From Paguma larvata (lineage: Eukaryota > Chordata > Mammalia > Carnivora > Viverridae): a stretch of 64,000 nucleotides of DNA. Below the pieces are notes generated by a model, which was given only the letters and a program-made list of their open reading frames with translations, did no database searches and was not told where the DNA came from. A program made the translations under genes and the position numbers. Below are positions 43,995 to 57,780 of the stretch, piece by piece. Numbering within the stretch: position 1 is the stretch's first letter; the number at the start of each line of letters is the position of its first letter. Where the stretch lies: contig CM057829.1 of the NCBI GenBank assembly GCA_030068075.1, positions 83,257,132 through 83,321,131 on the forward strand, in the 5' to 3' direction.

Positions 43995-45987
43995 GGTCTT
44001 AAAATTTTTACTAAAAACATAATCTATTATTGTTTTTTCTCACTGATTTTTCAGGCCAAAAATAGAAATGATGATTTTGTTTTTTAAGGGAGTCGAATCT
44101 TCACATGGCCCTTCACCAAATAAAACCCTAAATTTGAAATATATTATTTGAAACAAGTCTCTTCTAATATGTAAGGATACGTCTATGGAACATATTTATT
44201 AAAGTTTGAATACAGATTAAACTCTGCAAGGTTAAGTGACAAGGTTAAGTGTCTAATTTTGCAGCCTTTTTATACCTGGTGAGTGCTAAGGCTTTCCTAA
44301 TGATAGGATTAAATATGGTTTCTAGCTACAAACAGTTGCTTGTTGTTCCCTGTAGGCTAGCCTCTATATTCTGTGCTTATCACAAACAGAGAGGAAATAA
44401 CTTTCTAGGCCTTTTGTGAGTCATTTAAAATGCACAGACTTTAGGGAAATCATATTTTCTTGAAGGAAATGAGGCATGACCAATCACACAAAACGTGAGA
44501 AAATCCCTTGATAGATGACCTTTGCCACATGTAAAAGAAACTGTTCAGTGGCTGAGGTTTCATGGATTTCATGCATGGAAATCAGATTTTCTGGCCACCA
44601 GTGCTGTTCAGTAAATAAATAATCCATCATTGTGTCAAACAGTTGAAACATGGAGATACTGCCCTTGCTATATGAATGGACATTTCGAGTTAGTAACTTA
44701 TATAAACTGTTTGCATGTCAGCAATTGTGTGAGCAGTGTTCTAGTTTTCACTACGTAAAATAAGACCACTTAGCCTTGGTGATGTTAACCTAATGGTGAG
44801 AGTGTTCATTTGATTCTGCCTACACCCATGAATTTACTGGTGCGTGGTGAAGGCATTGGGATGAGAGTTCCCACGTGGATTCTGTTGTGTGTCACAGCAT
44901 AGTGCTAAATTGTGAGTAGACACTTCCAATGACAATATTAAATAAGCTTGCACATTATTTCATTAAAACCAATTACAACGCCTTTCTTAAAACATGTTGG
45001 CATGCTTCTCCCTGAATTCTGTTTTAATATTTACATTTTCAGTACATTGTGCTGCTATAATAAAGTTGGTTAAAATGATGATCCTTGACATCTAAATATT
45101 ATTTTTATTTTCACTGGGCAAGTCATATGTATTTAAGCCATATTCATAATTTATTTTTAACTATTTAACTAGCCCTAGTACTTATATTTTAATTCTACAT
45201 TAATTTTTGTTTAGTATTTATTCAGCTGTATCAATAAACACACGCACACACACACTCTTCATTTAACTCCTAGATCTGTTTTTATTAATGTATCACTTCA
45301 GATTTCCACTTTGTCTCTGTTCCTCCTAAATAGGAAAAAATATCTAAGTATTTCAACCTTGTCTGTGGCATTAAACACATTTATGTTGCTTTTCAGCTAT
45401 CTACCACACTCACCTTTGATATTTAAATTACTTTCTTGCTAAAATGTCAGGCCCCTTCTGACACAACAAAGAGTTTCTCTTTCCTGTCTTATCTTCTAGG
45501 TATTTAAATAGCACCTCACTTACAATAGCTCTTCTTAGTCTTCCAGAAAACAGTGGGCATTCTTTTTGCTTTAGGGCACAAGAAGTGCTCATTTCTTTCT
45601 AAGTTGCCTGTCCAGCATTTTGAGGAAACTCTTATGAAATTAGTCTATGAAATGGGTATAAAATAAGATCTAAGGAAAAGCTCCCTGAAAATGAGAAAAA
45701 ATTTTGTAAGCATTAAATGTAAAATGTGTTTTCATTTCAAACGATTTAATAAAAAAATTTTATGTTGTTACCAAAGTAGGCATATACTATAGTTGTGCAC
45801 TAATTTAATTTGGGAAGAAATCCACTTTTAGAGATATTTTCAGAGCTATCTCTCAGATTAGATTTTAGTCAAAATAAAAGTTTAACTTAATTTTTAACTG
45901 TTATAATAGAGATTGTTTTGCTTTTCATTTGGCAACTGTTTAAACTCCAAAGTCCTTACGTATTTTTGGTTTAAGGTCTTGTTACTA

Positions 45988-46018
<31 letters not shown>

Positions 46019-47329
46019 TGGGAACAAAAGACTGTAAGAATATTATTTAATACAAGTAAATTAATTTAAAAAAATGACTTTAATTTATAGGCAAGGAAAA
46101 AAGCAATATAAGAATTTATGCTTATATTCTAAAACAACTTAATCATAGGACACTTGTTTTCAACCAAGGAAAACTCAAAATATTTTGAGTATTTTTAAGA
46201 AATCTGTAGTTCAGGAGAGTCATTCATCAATAATACTTGTTCTGTATGAGCATGAAAAAAAATCCATGTGTTTGTGGGTCACCTCCTTGAATTATGATGT
46301 ATTTTTAAAATCTATCATTCATTTGTCACAGAAGGGATTTATGTCCAGGAAACACAAAATAAATTGACACTATTACAAGGGTATGCTTCAGTGGACATTT
46401 AAGTGCTGGTCAACAGGCGAGGAGAATGAAACCCAAGAAGCCACATTCCCTCAATATGGAAGTAGAGGCATCACAGAGACATGCCACCAGTGATTTCAGC
46501 CATGTCTCAAATCAAAGTCAGGGATTCTGAAGAACATGTATAAAAGCACCTGAATGCTGCCCAAGACCTCAAGTGCTTCAGGACTCAAGTAGGCGATCCT
46601 TAGGTGAAGCTTCCAAAATCACAGTTTGTGTGTACAACTGCCTTTAGAAAACATGGGGTCTCCTCTTTTGCCTTCAGAATCTAACTGGAAACAGTTCCGG
46701 AGAGGAATCATGAGACATGAACTTCTGATTCCTCCTCTGAGATGGTGGAAGGGACAGAGATGAATACAAGGTGACAGAGAACATTAAAAATCACCATCAG
46801 TGTTTCAATGGCTGTCTTCTATATTATTGATTTATATTATTTTCTTAGTTAATGTCGTTTTTTGGAAATGTTTCCAATTTTGCTTATTTAACTATTGAAT
46901 ATATCTATATATATTAAATATTCAATAATTTAATAGTTCTAGTTTTATATATAGTTATAAATATATATATATAATTTAAATATTTAACTTAAAATCTAGA
47001 AAAATAATAGTATTAAGGAAAACATAAGTTGTTTCAGGAAATTAATCTGGTTTTTAAATGAAGTGGATGATGATCTTAATTTTTAATTTGGGTTTGAGGT
47101 CAGGATGTGAACCTCCAAATAATCATCACAATTTAATGATTCATATTTTCATATATCCATTTATCCAAAACTGGTTTAAAATTAATCTATTCTGTGGAGA
47201 ATACTGTGAAAAGTACCCAGAGAGATGACAATGTGTTTTGAGGTGAAGTTGCTGTGACCTAGACACTTACAAATCAAGTTGGTGAAATATGACACATTGT
47301 TTGTAATTAAAAACAAACACACAAACAAC
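43995..47329. other. Unassigned AT-rich sequence
   Basis: About 3.3 kb with no recognised gene or repeat family. It contains small simple repeats: (CA)n at 45239-45256, (AAAAC)n at 45988-46018, and a TA-rich inverted repeat near 46892-46975. The block at 46400-46790 is less AT-rich, but every frame in it is short. Confidence 0.4.
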
Positions 47330-47820
47330 CTCACTGCAGGCTATGGCTAAATATATCCACTTTTAAAATTTCCAAAACTGGCATTTCAAAGACAAAAATA
47401 TTCCCAGATGTAGGGACCAGAGCTGAGGACAATATCAGACCAATATACAGATTTGAGGGAGTATTGCTAAAGACAATACAACAGGCCTGAAACTGAGCTG
47501 CATATGTTAAGTCCTGCATCACCGAACTAAGACTTAGCTTACAGTTTCAGCTCTCCCAGAAACGGGATCTTAAACCAGTCAATCAGGAATTGGCAGATTA
47601 TTTTTCAAGAAAAATAACTTTACAATAACCAACTTACTTGTTGGCGATATACCTACCTTCTTTTTTCCATTCCTTTCTGCCTATACATGTCTTTAATTCT
47701 GTTAGCTCCTCAGAGCTCCTTTCTATCCGCTAGATTGGATGCTGCCTGATTCCAAAAGTTTTGTGCTCAAATAAATTCTTAAAACTTTTGTTATACTTCA
47801 GTTTATCTTTTAACAGTATT
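47330..47820 (+). mobile_element. Old LTR-like remnant, plus strand
   Basis: The order GGACCAGAGCTGAGGACAATATCAGACCAATATACAG, GAAACTGAGCTGCATATG, GTTAGCTCCTCAGAGCTCCTTTCTATCCGC, GATGCTGCCTGATTCC and CTCAAATAAATTC matches an ancient LTR ending in an AATAAA signal (47771-47776). No internal viral sequence is present. The family is not assigned. Confidence 0.5.
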
Positions 47821-49901
47821 AATTATACATTTTGACGGGAAATTCTCCCTATCTCATGGAGAAGCATACTACATTTAAAGGCTATTTGCTTCTCAAGAAA
47901 ACAAAATAGAAATAAACATCTTTTCCAAGACATTTATTTACCATTTCTTGTCTACTCAGGGTCCTACTTGAGGTTTTGTTAATAATTGTTAAATTGTCTA
48001 ACATTTATAAATGTATTTTGAAACAATTAAATAGGAAGAAGCTGAGATGGTCAATAATATAAAAATATGCATTCCATATATTCTACAAAATTAGTGAACT
48101 AAATGCTTTCTAAAGATATTAGAGAGAAAGAGTATTTAGACTGTTATATTTCAAATGTCATGTTGAGGTAGCCCTTAGGGCCACAAATGTCAGTTTCACT
48201 CCAAAGTTCACCTCTATTTTTTAAGCATTTTTTTGCCTAAAAAATGCAGTTTCCCTCTTGTTTCAGGCATTTTTTTTTTTTAGAAAACAGCCCATTTTTG
48301 CTTTTTTGATGTAACAAAAAAACAAATATCTTTAGACTCTGACTATATAATCCTCCGCATAAGAAGCAATCCCTTCATTAAAAATAAATAAATAAATAAG
48401 GAAGAGACTGTATCTTACACCCTGGAGAAATCCTGAGTGTGGTTTGATACCCAAGAAGAAAAGCCTTTGAAATGAATCTAATGTCACGTTATTGAAAACG
48501 TAGCTGCACAGATTAACTTTTTTCATTCTGCGATGGCTTACAAAGCTTCAAATGCCCAGAAATCTCCTAAACCAGACCATTTAAGGAATCTAAATAAGCT
48601 TGCATGGTTTTAAGCTTTCCGACTTTGAATGCTAGCTTTGAAGTTTTGCCAGAACCTGACTGCAGAAGAGTTGCTTTTTAACTGAATTCATGACACTGGA
48701 ATTAGTGTTGTAGGTTCAATATGCCTAATAATGATTTTGACCACGCTAACCATAGACAGGCATCACATATGGTAACTCTGAATTAATAACTCTCCAAAGA
48801 TAAGATGTGTAAAATTTTGGCTCCAATATTTATTTATTTTTCATCTTTACACACTGGGCTTTGGATAGTGTCCAATTTAAAGAGCCAATTGCTTTCATGG
48901 CACATGGCATTTGTCCATGGATAAGAGAACACAGAAAGAAAGAAAGAGAGAAAGAAAGAAGCTTATAAGGCTGAACTATAACTGTCCCGATAGCATTCAT
49001 TTTCCTCCCCTCCTCCCCTTCGTTTTCTGTTTTGTTTTTTATTAGCCGAAAAAACCTACAGCAAAATTCTGGGCAAAATTCCACTGCCAAGTATCCTTTT
49101 GCCAATATCCAACCATGACCAATTGTAATTCCTCACTTCTCTGGACCTTTACATAAGCAAATTTCTCCTCATAACATGAGGTTAATTACAAAGCCTTTTT
49201 AGTAACAACATAAACAATTTAATTTGAACACCTGCATTTTGCCTCTTGGTGGGGCGGTAAGCTATCATGTGTATCTCCCCTCCCATTCTACATTTGATGT
49301 AAATTTCTCACCCAAGTTTAAAAAAAATCCCAAGTCTATATCACTGGAAGGCAAAATATCCATCTCACATATGGAGAGATTTATTATTGTCTTCAGTTCC
49401 CCAGATTTTCCAAGAAAACATCAATGCTGTTATTAGTATGTAAGTCTGGTATCTGTCACAAAATTTAGAGTTAGAATGTTGCCCCATAAGGTTTATGATT
49501 CTGCCAACTAAAACATTTGATCTGTATTACTAATAAAAAGAAGCAGGTAGATATATTCAGTAAGTACACTTAAGGTTCAGAAAACAAATGTATGTGCGCA
49601 TAAATATATATCTCAACTAGCTATTTCAAATGTTCATCCAAAAGAAATTTTTTAAATTCTTGTTGATGTGATTGATGATTTTTTTTGCATATTATTTTGT
49701 GAGGTTTTCTACTGAAATGTGACCCCAGGTAACTAAATATGTTTACCATTTCAAATAATAGTTTTAATCAATTATGAGTGCCTACAGTGTTTTAAAAATG
49801 TTTTATATATTTTATCTGAAAATATAGGTAACAAAATGTAAGAAAGAAATCATGCATTGATTTTCTATGTAGCAAGTCACATTTATCCAATGTGTCAAAA
49901 A
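47821..49901. other. Unassigned AT-rich sequence
   Basis: No gene or repeat family recognised. It contains an AAAG/AGAA simple repeat at 48932-48960 and an (AAAT)n patch at 48380-48402. Confidence 0.4.
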
Positions 49902-50657
49902 TAGTAAAATTTAAGGGGAACCCTCTTACACTTTGGTGGGAATGCAAGCTGGTACAGCCACTCTGGAAAACAGTTTGGAGGTTCCTCAAACAGTTAAAAA
50001 TAGAACTATCCTGCCATCTAGCAATTGCACCAGTAGATATTTACCAAAAGGATATGAAAATACAAATTCAAAGAGATACATGCACCCTGATGTTTATATC
50101 AGCATAATCAACAATAGTCAAATTACAGAAAGAGCCCAAATGTCTATCAATTGATGAATTGGATAAAGAGTTATGTAAAAATATATAATGGAATATATAC
50201 ATACATATATTCCATATATATATATTCCATATATATGTGTATATATGGAATGTTACTCAGCCATAGAAAAGAATGGAATCTTGCCATTTGCAAAAATATG
50301 GATGGAGCTAGATATTATTGTACTAAGTGAAATAAGTCAGGGAAAGACAAATACCATATGATTTCACTCATGTAGAATTTAAAAAATAAAACAAATGAAC
50401 ATAGGGAAAAAAGAAAAGAGACAAAAGCCAAGAAACAGACTTTCAAATATAAGAGCAGATTGGTGGTAACCAGAGGGAGGTCGGTGGGGGGGGGGGGCAG
50501 GTTAAATAGGTGATGGGAATTAAGGAGGGCACTTGTGATAAGCACCGGGTGTTGTATGTAAGTACTGAATCACTAAATTTTACACCTGAAACTACTGTTA
50601 CACTCTATGTTAACTAATTAGAATTTAAATAAAAATGTGAAAAAGTAGTAAAATTTA
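49902..50657 (+). mobile_element. 5'-truncated L1 with 12-bp target duplication
   Basis: TAGTAAAATTTA occurs at 49902-49913 and 50646-50657. The 730-bp insert begins GGGGAACCCTCTTACAC and follows the L1 ORF2 C-terminus (TGGTGGGAATGCAAGCTGG, CAGTTTGGAGGTTCCTCAAACAG) and 3'UTR (GGGTGTTGTATGTAAG, GTTACACTCTATG) to an A-rich end. It is a standard target-primed insertion and is non-coding. Confidence 0.95.
50188..50250. repeat. ATGGAATA / TATTCCAT palindromic expansion in L1
   Basis: TGGAATATATAC is followed by TATATTCCATATATATATATTCCATATATATG and GTATATATGGAATG. The L1 phrase has been duplicated and inverted across a TA repeat and could form a hairpin. Confidence 0.8.
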
Positions 50658-53293
50658 TTAATTTTTTTTACTTTAAGCATAGAAACATAAAAGTAAAACT
50701 TAAGGAAAATATATTATTTTTACAATTCTTTCCAACCCCACTTCTACATCCTCAATTGCTTAAGCATTTTTAATGACGATTAGAGGATAATTCTAGAAGG
50801 TATACTGATTTTCTAAAATACTCGTTTTCAAGTGAATTTTTGAAAACCAGAATTCTTAAATAATAAATGAGTGAGCTGTAATAGTTTGTATCATATCTTC
50901 TTAAAAGTATTTTTAATGTACAAAAAAAAATGGGATAGTTTATAGTGCTTGAGATGAATGAAACTATACTGTTGATTGACAAACATAAAAACTATATTAA
51001 AAGGAAATGGATTACTAAAATAATTACCAATTGACTTTAATCAATAATTAGCCAATATAAATATTTTCTGTTTGCCAATGTGGAACCTACACAGAGACAT
51101 ACAAAAAAGATGTTCTATGTGTTCTTGGGTTGTGTTTCCTTCTTTCTTTTCTTCTTTCTCTTCCTTTAACTTAATTTTCTAGAGAAGATAGGTTAATTTT
51201 AAAAAATTATATTGCTTAGTGGGTCTGCCTATTCTTGTCTTTTAACTCCTTCAACAATTACTGAACATTTAACACCATCACAGCTTTGGTTAAGGCTTTG
51301 GTGATATTTAGATGAAAACATTGCCCTGTATTTGAAGACAGCATAAGTCTATTGGTTAGATGGATGCAATACAGTAAAACAAGTACCATAACGATACTGT
51401 ACTGTTTGAATTTTATGCAAATTTTAATTATGCAAATTTTATACAGCATCATATAAAATATTAATAAAGTCTTACTGTATGCAAAAACTTTAAAATATTG
51501 TGAATCAACCCCAAATTAAAAATTCATCAAATGTGAATGATTTTAAAATTTATAGATAGAATGAACTATGAACTTGGCTGTCTAATGAACTTGGTTATCT
51601 ATTGATGCATGGTTATGTCAATTTAATTGTTAAAAATTATCCACACTTTTTCAGAAGTAGGTTTGAATTATTTGACTTTTTTCAAATGAAAATTTCTAGC
51701 ATATCTCTCAAAACAAACAAGAACACAAACAGGATCAGACGATTCATAAAACATGTTGTTATGAAAGTAAGACTCTAAGCTTAGATAAGGATACTATAGA
51801 ATGCTTTAATGATATAAGAATTTAACTAAACTTTGGAGTTTGTGCAGAATTTTTCCAGTTAAATGAGGCAGAGAAGACTTCATCATACTGAGGAATAAGT
51901 ATAAACAAACATGGCATGTAGATGAGTAAGTAGTCAAGTAAGTGATGAACAATTAGTCTGGTCAGATAAGCAACAGACACACACACCCACTAATTTGGAT
52001 ATATTATACCGGTGATGATAAGTCATTGAAAGACTAGGTTTTTACCATAATTTCTCAACATAAAACCTTGTAACCCTTTTTTTAAAATGCTTATAACATC
52101 AAAAGACTCTCCCAGATCTCTCTATAAGTGATTTTTTCAGTAAAAAGGTAAAATATATTCCTGTGACATACAAGACTGGAAATGATTCAATCCAAATTAA
52201 TAATAAATACTGGTGGAGACTATGTATTAATGTTGCCTCTCATCGGTGCTTGGCAGAGTAACTTGTGAAAGTAAGCATTCAATAAATGTGTTTTAAATTG
52301 AATCACATTTTATTTGATCAAATAAATCAGCTGTAATTTACTTACTCCTCTGTTTCTAGTTTGAACATTTCTTTTCCTGCTTCTATTTATAATTAAGAAT
52401 TCTATAATTCTCAAATAGCTTAGTCTTGAATTTCAAATCTATAATATTCTTGCTTTACCTATTTCAAACTCCCTTTTGGGATAAAAAGATATTTTGTAAA
52501 AGAAAATTTAAAACACATAATGTAAAATGACTTATAACCACTAATCCAGTTAGTAGTAAGCACTAAAAGAATATTTTAATATATCTGTAAAGAAAAATCC
52601 TTATGATCTTGTTCCATTTTTTAACTCCTTGCTGACAGATGTCTATTAGATTCTAAGATACCTTAGCCAAGAAGACATCAAATCAGTATCTCTATTTTCT
52701 CCTTTTTTCTAGTTATTTTAAAATATATTATTGGGAACTTTTTGCTTGAAGCTTTGGTAGACTGTTTCAGATCAACCTTTGTACTGAAAACAACTTGAAA
52801 CCTTGATTAAAAAAAAAAAAAATGTTTGAAGTCATCTAAAAGCTACCAGGGCAGTGAGACCTTAATCCCAGAGGGAAGGGAAATCCAGAGAGGAAAGCCC
52901 AATACTTAGTGTTGCTATGCTTTCAAAACACATACTAATTCAAACATAGCTGAAAAGCTGCACAGAGTTTCTGAAGACTTACCTGGGTGATGAAAAGAAA
53001 AAAAAAAAAAGAAAAAAAAAAAAAAGGAATTTTAACACATGTCTTAGAGGAGGGACCCTGGTTGGGCTCCAAAGGGTTTAACCTAGGATAAAGGATTGAG
53101 ACCCACCTTAATACCAGTTCAATTTTTGATTGGATTAAAGAGATCTTATCCTATCCTATCATCTATTAAAAGCAAATTAAAGGTCTCTGGAGGAAGATAA
53201 TATCAATAAGATTGTTTCTTCAATTTTTCATGCATGATACTCACCATTCATTAAAACTAGTCCAATTATGAAAAAAAAAAAACGCAAAGGGTG
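50658..53293. other. Unassigned AT-rich sequence
   Basis: No gene recognised. The only repeat-like piece is 52235-52305, with A runs at 52810-52822 and 52998-53025. Confidence 0.4.
52235..52305 (+). mobile_element. L2/MIR-type 3'-end remnant
   Basis: GGTGCTTGGCAGAGTAACTTGTG and AAGCATTCAATAAATGTGTTTTAAATTGAATC follow the shared L2/MIR tail ('agcgctcaataaatgtttgttgaatg'). Confidence 0.55.
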
Positions 53294-53536
53294 ATTTAAA
53301 AGCAGGAGGGAAGGGCGCCTGGGTGGCTCAGTCTGTTAAGAATATGACTTCTGCTCAGGTCATGATCTTGCAGTTCCTGAGTTCAAGCTCAGAGCCTGGA
53401 GCCTGCTTCGTATTCCTTGTCTCCTTCTCTCTCTGTTCCTCCTCCACTTGCACTCCCACTCTCTCTCTCCTTTCCCCCCCCCTTCTCTCTCTCAAAAATA
53501 AATAAAGATTAAAAAAAATTTAAAAGCAGGAGGGAA
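53294..53536 (+). mobile_element. Carnivore SINE with 19-bp perfect target duplication and internal deletion
   Basis: ATTTAAAAGCAGGAGGGAA is present at 53294-53312 and 53518-53536. The head GGGCGCCTGGGTGGCTCAGTC is close to consensus. In the middle, GAGTTCAAGC passes directly to TCAGAGCCTGGAGCC, skipping about 25 bases that other copies have (CCCGCGTCGGGCTCTGTGCTGACAG). Confidence 0.97.
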
Positions 53537-53719
53537 AACAAAATGGAAACAGACCCGCTGGAGATCCATACTGAAGTTATTGGATACAAACTGATGTATA
53601 ATCATGATTAATATGTTGAATAAATTAGAGGCAAGTTGAGAAGTTCAGCAAAGTATGTAAAAAATCAAGTGAAAAACGCCAGGACTAAAAAAAGTGTTAA
53701 TAAAATTAAAAATTAATTG

Positions 53720-56700
53720 ATAGGATCTTCCATTTCTAGCCAAAATACAATAATGAGAACCAAATTTTCCTTTTTAGAATTTTCCCTGCTTGAAATAGCC
53801 AAAATCAGGACAATAAACATAAAACAATAGTTCTCTGGGAACTAGACTTCAGGCAAGGAAGTAAAATTATCCCTAAAACAATTAACTATTTTATTTGTAT
53901 TTAAGAATCAGAGTTCAAGAAGGGGAGGAGCAGAGAGAGAGGGAAACAGACAATCTGAGGTGGGCTCTGCTGCTGACAGCAGTGATGACAAGGGGCTTGA
54001 ACTCACAAACCCTGAGGTCACGACCTGAACTGAAGTCGGATGCTCAGCCAACTGAGTCACCTGGATGCCTCTAAAAACAATTTAGATGAACCCAATAATT
54101 GCCCCAGGTTACAGCTTTGAGACAGTTTCAGATTATATTGTGAAGAGGGACTTCCCTTGAAAAGATGGAGCTGAGAACTTGGGACGACCAAGGAGAATGG
54201 AGTTTGTAGAACAGGCTCCTGGAAAGATGAAGATGCTCTGAGGGAGAAATCTGGAGATCTGTAGAGGGTCATCTTAGAGTATTCAGCAAAGTACTGATCA
54301 GACATGCAGGCCTAACTACCCCATGCAAACAAAAGAAAATACTCATAAGGATTTATAAGTAACAGTGGCTAGTTGGCACTCATATAGGGTCAGGAATACT
54401 GCTAGTTTTCAACTAAACAGGCTAGAAACCTCACAATTCATGTGACATTAGATATAATATCCAGATAAGTCTTATCTCATATTTGGAAAAAAATTATCTG
54501 TCAAAGAAGCACTGCCCAACTGATACTTAAATCAAGAGCTGAAAGCATCAAACCATTTTCAAGTTAACTGCATTCTAGAACAAAGCTCACCAGATTATAG
54601 GGATACAATAATATCAGGCATTTAACAAGGTAAAATTTGCAATATCTGGCATTCAATGGAAAAATTACCAGGCACAAAAAGAAGCATGAAAATGCAACTC
54701 ATGATGAAAAGAAAAGTAAGTTAATTGAAACTGACCCAGAACTGACACACAGGTATAACTGGACTATATTCTAAAAGAGAATTACCAACATGTAATATAT
54801 AAAAGTACACAAATCAAAATTCTAGCATGAAATCTGTACTGTCTGTGATTTTAAAAAAGCAGTGAATAGAATTAATGGCAGATCAGACATTACAAAGAAA
54901 ATACTACTGAATTTGAACTGAATTTGTCAGGAATTGACAATCCAAAATGAAACACAGTGAGTAGGAAAAAAAAAAAACCTTTAAAAAATTTAAAGAGCAT
55001 CAATGACCTATAGAAAAACTTTAAGTGGACTAATAAAAAGACTCCGGAAAATTATACAAATTCCATAAAAATAATGAATCAATGGTCTGAGAATTTCAAG
55101 GAACCCTAAGCACATCAGAAGCACAAATAAAACTGTGCTGAGGAAAATTATGTATAATCAAATTATAATTGAAACCAGGATTGCAGGAAAAAAACCCCTA
55201 AAAACACCAGAGAAAAAGACATCTTATGTCTAGGAGAATATAGATGAGATTGACAGCAAGCTTTCCAATTGGAAAAGAAATGCAAAAAAAGAGAATGGAG
55301 AACCAATAAAATTAATAGGGGAAAAAAGCCCAGAATTCTATACACATTCCACAATGTAAACTACCTTTTAAAAATGGAGGCAAAATTAGGACTTTTTGAC
55401 ATACTAAATCTAAAATATTTCATCCATATCAGACTCACAGCCCAAAATACGTTAAAGAAAGTCCTTCAGGTAGAAAAAAAGTGATACCAAAAGGAGGTAT
55501 GAATCTACACAAAAGAACAAAGGGCACTAGAAATGATAATTCCATGGACAAATATGTAAGAACTTTTTTCTCATTACTTAAATCTCTTTCATAATATAAC
55601 TATCTCTTTAAACCATAATATCAATGTATTGTGGGGTTTATAATATTATATGTACAACATATGGAAATGATAACATAAAGGCTCAGGGTTCTTATCTTTA
55701 TGTAATATGTTAAGACATTAATTGAAAGTAGTTTGATAATTTACACATAAATACTATAAACCTTTAATTACTAAAATAACAAAATAAAATTAATACTAAT
55801 AAGCCATAAGGGGGAATAAAACTTGTAGAAAATACTTAATTCAACAGAAAACACAAAACGTGGGGAAAAAAGCAAAGAACATGTGAGATAGAAAATCATA
55901 GCAAGATAACAGACTTAAACCTAACTATATCAATAATCACATAAAATAAGTGATCTAAACACTCCCAAGTAAAGATAGAACAGAGAAACGAGCAAGACCC
56001 AACCGATTACTACCTGTAAGAAACACACTTTAAGTACAAAAACACAAAAAGGCTGTAAGTAAAAGGATGGAACAAGATATACCATGGTAATCCTAACTAA
56101 AAGCAAGCTTAATTAGCTATATTAATTTCAGATAAAGTAGATTTCAGAACAAAAAATTTTACCAAGAATAAAAATGACTATTCATGTAATAAAAGAATTA
56201 GTTCACTATAGGCACTTAACAATCTAAAATGTCAGTGCTCCTCAAGTAAAGTTTTGAAATGCATAAAGCAATATTGACAGATTAAGGGAAAAGAGACAAA
56301 TACACTGTCTGTAGTGACAGAATACCCGTCCTTCATTATACAATAAAACGAGAGAGAGAAAGTCACTAAGAATATAGATGATTTGAGGAAATTTGAACTG
56401 ATTGACATTTATAGAATAGCCTAGCCAGAAATGTTATGATGTATACTTATTTCAAGTACACATAGAACATGCACCAAAATAGGCAAAATTATTAGCCATA
56501 AAAAGCTCTGAATATATCAAAAATGTAGTTAAATTAGCAACAAGAAAAAGAAAAATCCTTAAATATTTGGAAATCAAATAGTATACTTCTAAATAACCGA
56601 TAATAGCAAAGAAAAATTACCTGGGGAGCTAAGAAAATTACCCTAAACACAAGAATGGACATGCAACGAAAATCAAAAGAAAATAAATAAATATACAAGA

Positions 56701-57780
56701 AGACTGCAAAACAAAAATAATTAGAGGTTGCTGATTTAAAACATAATGATTAAAATATAAGTGAATATCCTACAAAAGTGAAAAATTTAAATAGCATTAA
56801 TTTGTTCTAATGCCTTTGCTTCGTGACACTATACTCTCTAGGGTAACCATTATAATGATAACATATCTAACTAATCATACTACTACTAATATAATAATAA
56901 TAATAGTAGTAGATCTAACTAGAAACCTAAAAGAGGGAAATGGAATATTTTCTTTTTTTAATTCAGGAAGTCAAACATTCCTCTCTCAGTGAATGACAGT
57001 AATAAGTTAACAACAAAAAAATCAGTCAAGTATATTAAAAAAACTGAATAAATATGACCAACGAATTTATGCAATTGACATATTGGAATATGGTATCTAG
57101 AACCTGGAACATGAATTATTTTCAAGTATATATGGAACACTTACCAAAATAGATCATATATTGATCCATGATGTGAGTTTTAATATTTTTTAAAGGATTG
57201 AAATCATAGAAAACAGGATTTTTGACCACAATGAAATTAAAATAGAAGTAAAAAGTAAAAGGTAATTTAAAATTCCAAAATCTTAAAAATTATATCCTTT
57301 TAAGAAATCCATATGCAAAGAGGTGTATCTAATAGAGAACATGGAATATTTATTAATGTTCTGAAATGAATATAACAGAAAAATTACTTATCAAAATTTG
57401 TGGGATTCAGCTCAATCCAGGTTTTAAGGACATTAATATACCTCAAAATGTACATAGGGAAAACACTGAAACGATAAAAATAAATTTTCCATGTATTCAT
57501 GTCAAAAGATAGAAAAGGAACATTAAATTAAAGAAAGCAGTAGGAATAACTAACAAAGGTAAGCACAGACATTAACAAAATAAAAACAATGATAGAGTGC
57601 ATGAACAGAAGAAATGTTCATTCTCTGAAATGACTAATACAATGATTATCTTTGGCAAGGCTAATAAGAAAAAGAAAGAGAGGAAGCGGAATAACCAATA
57701 TAAGCCATAAAAAATGAACATTAATAATTTTAAATACACTAAAATCTATTTTCTATAAAATGCCTACACTAGACACTCAT
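53720..57780 (+). mobile_element. Ancient mammalian L1, 5'UTR to middle of ORF2
   Basis: ATAAAACAATAGTTCTCTGGGAACTAGACTTCAGGCAAGG is an old L1 5'UTR sequence. After a SINE at 53873-54085 it continues with CAGCTTTGAGACAGTTTCAG, then ORF1-like TGAAACTGACCCAGAACTGACAC and AATCCAAAATGAAACACAGTGAG, then GACTCACAGCCCAAAATACG. ORF2 endonuclease-like sequence covers about 55900-57780. It is heavily mutated. The 3' part is probably the block at 58895. Confidence 0.8.
53873..54085 (-). mobile_element. Old carnivore SINE, antisense, inserted in ancient L1
   Basis: CTAAAACAATTAAC (53873-) and CTAAAAACAATTTAG (54071-) are the two target copies. The minus-strand SINE between them is worn: GGAGGAGCAGAGAGAGAGG, GAGGTCACGACCTGAACTG, CCAACTGAGTCACCTGGATGCC. 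Confidence 0.88.

Noticed and set aside
52800..53030. Segment bounded by two A-runs, possibly a retrocopy
   Set aside because: No target duplication, no recognised source and no reading frame; the A-runs alone are not enough.
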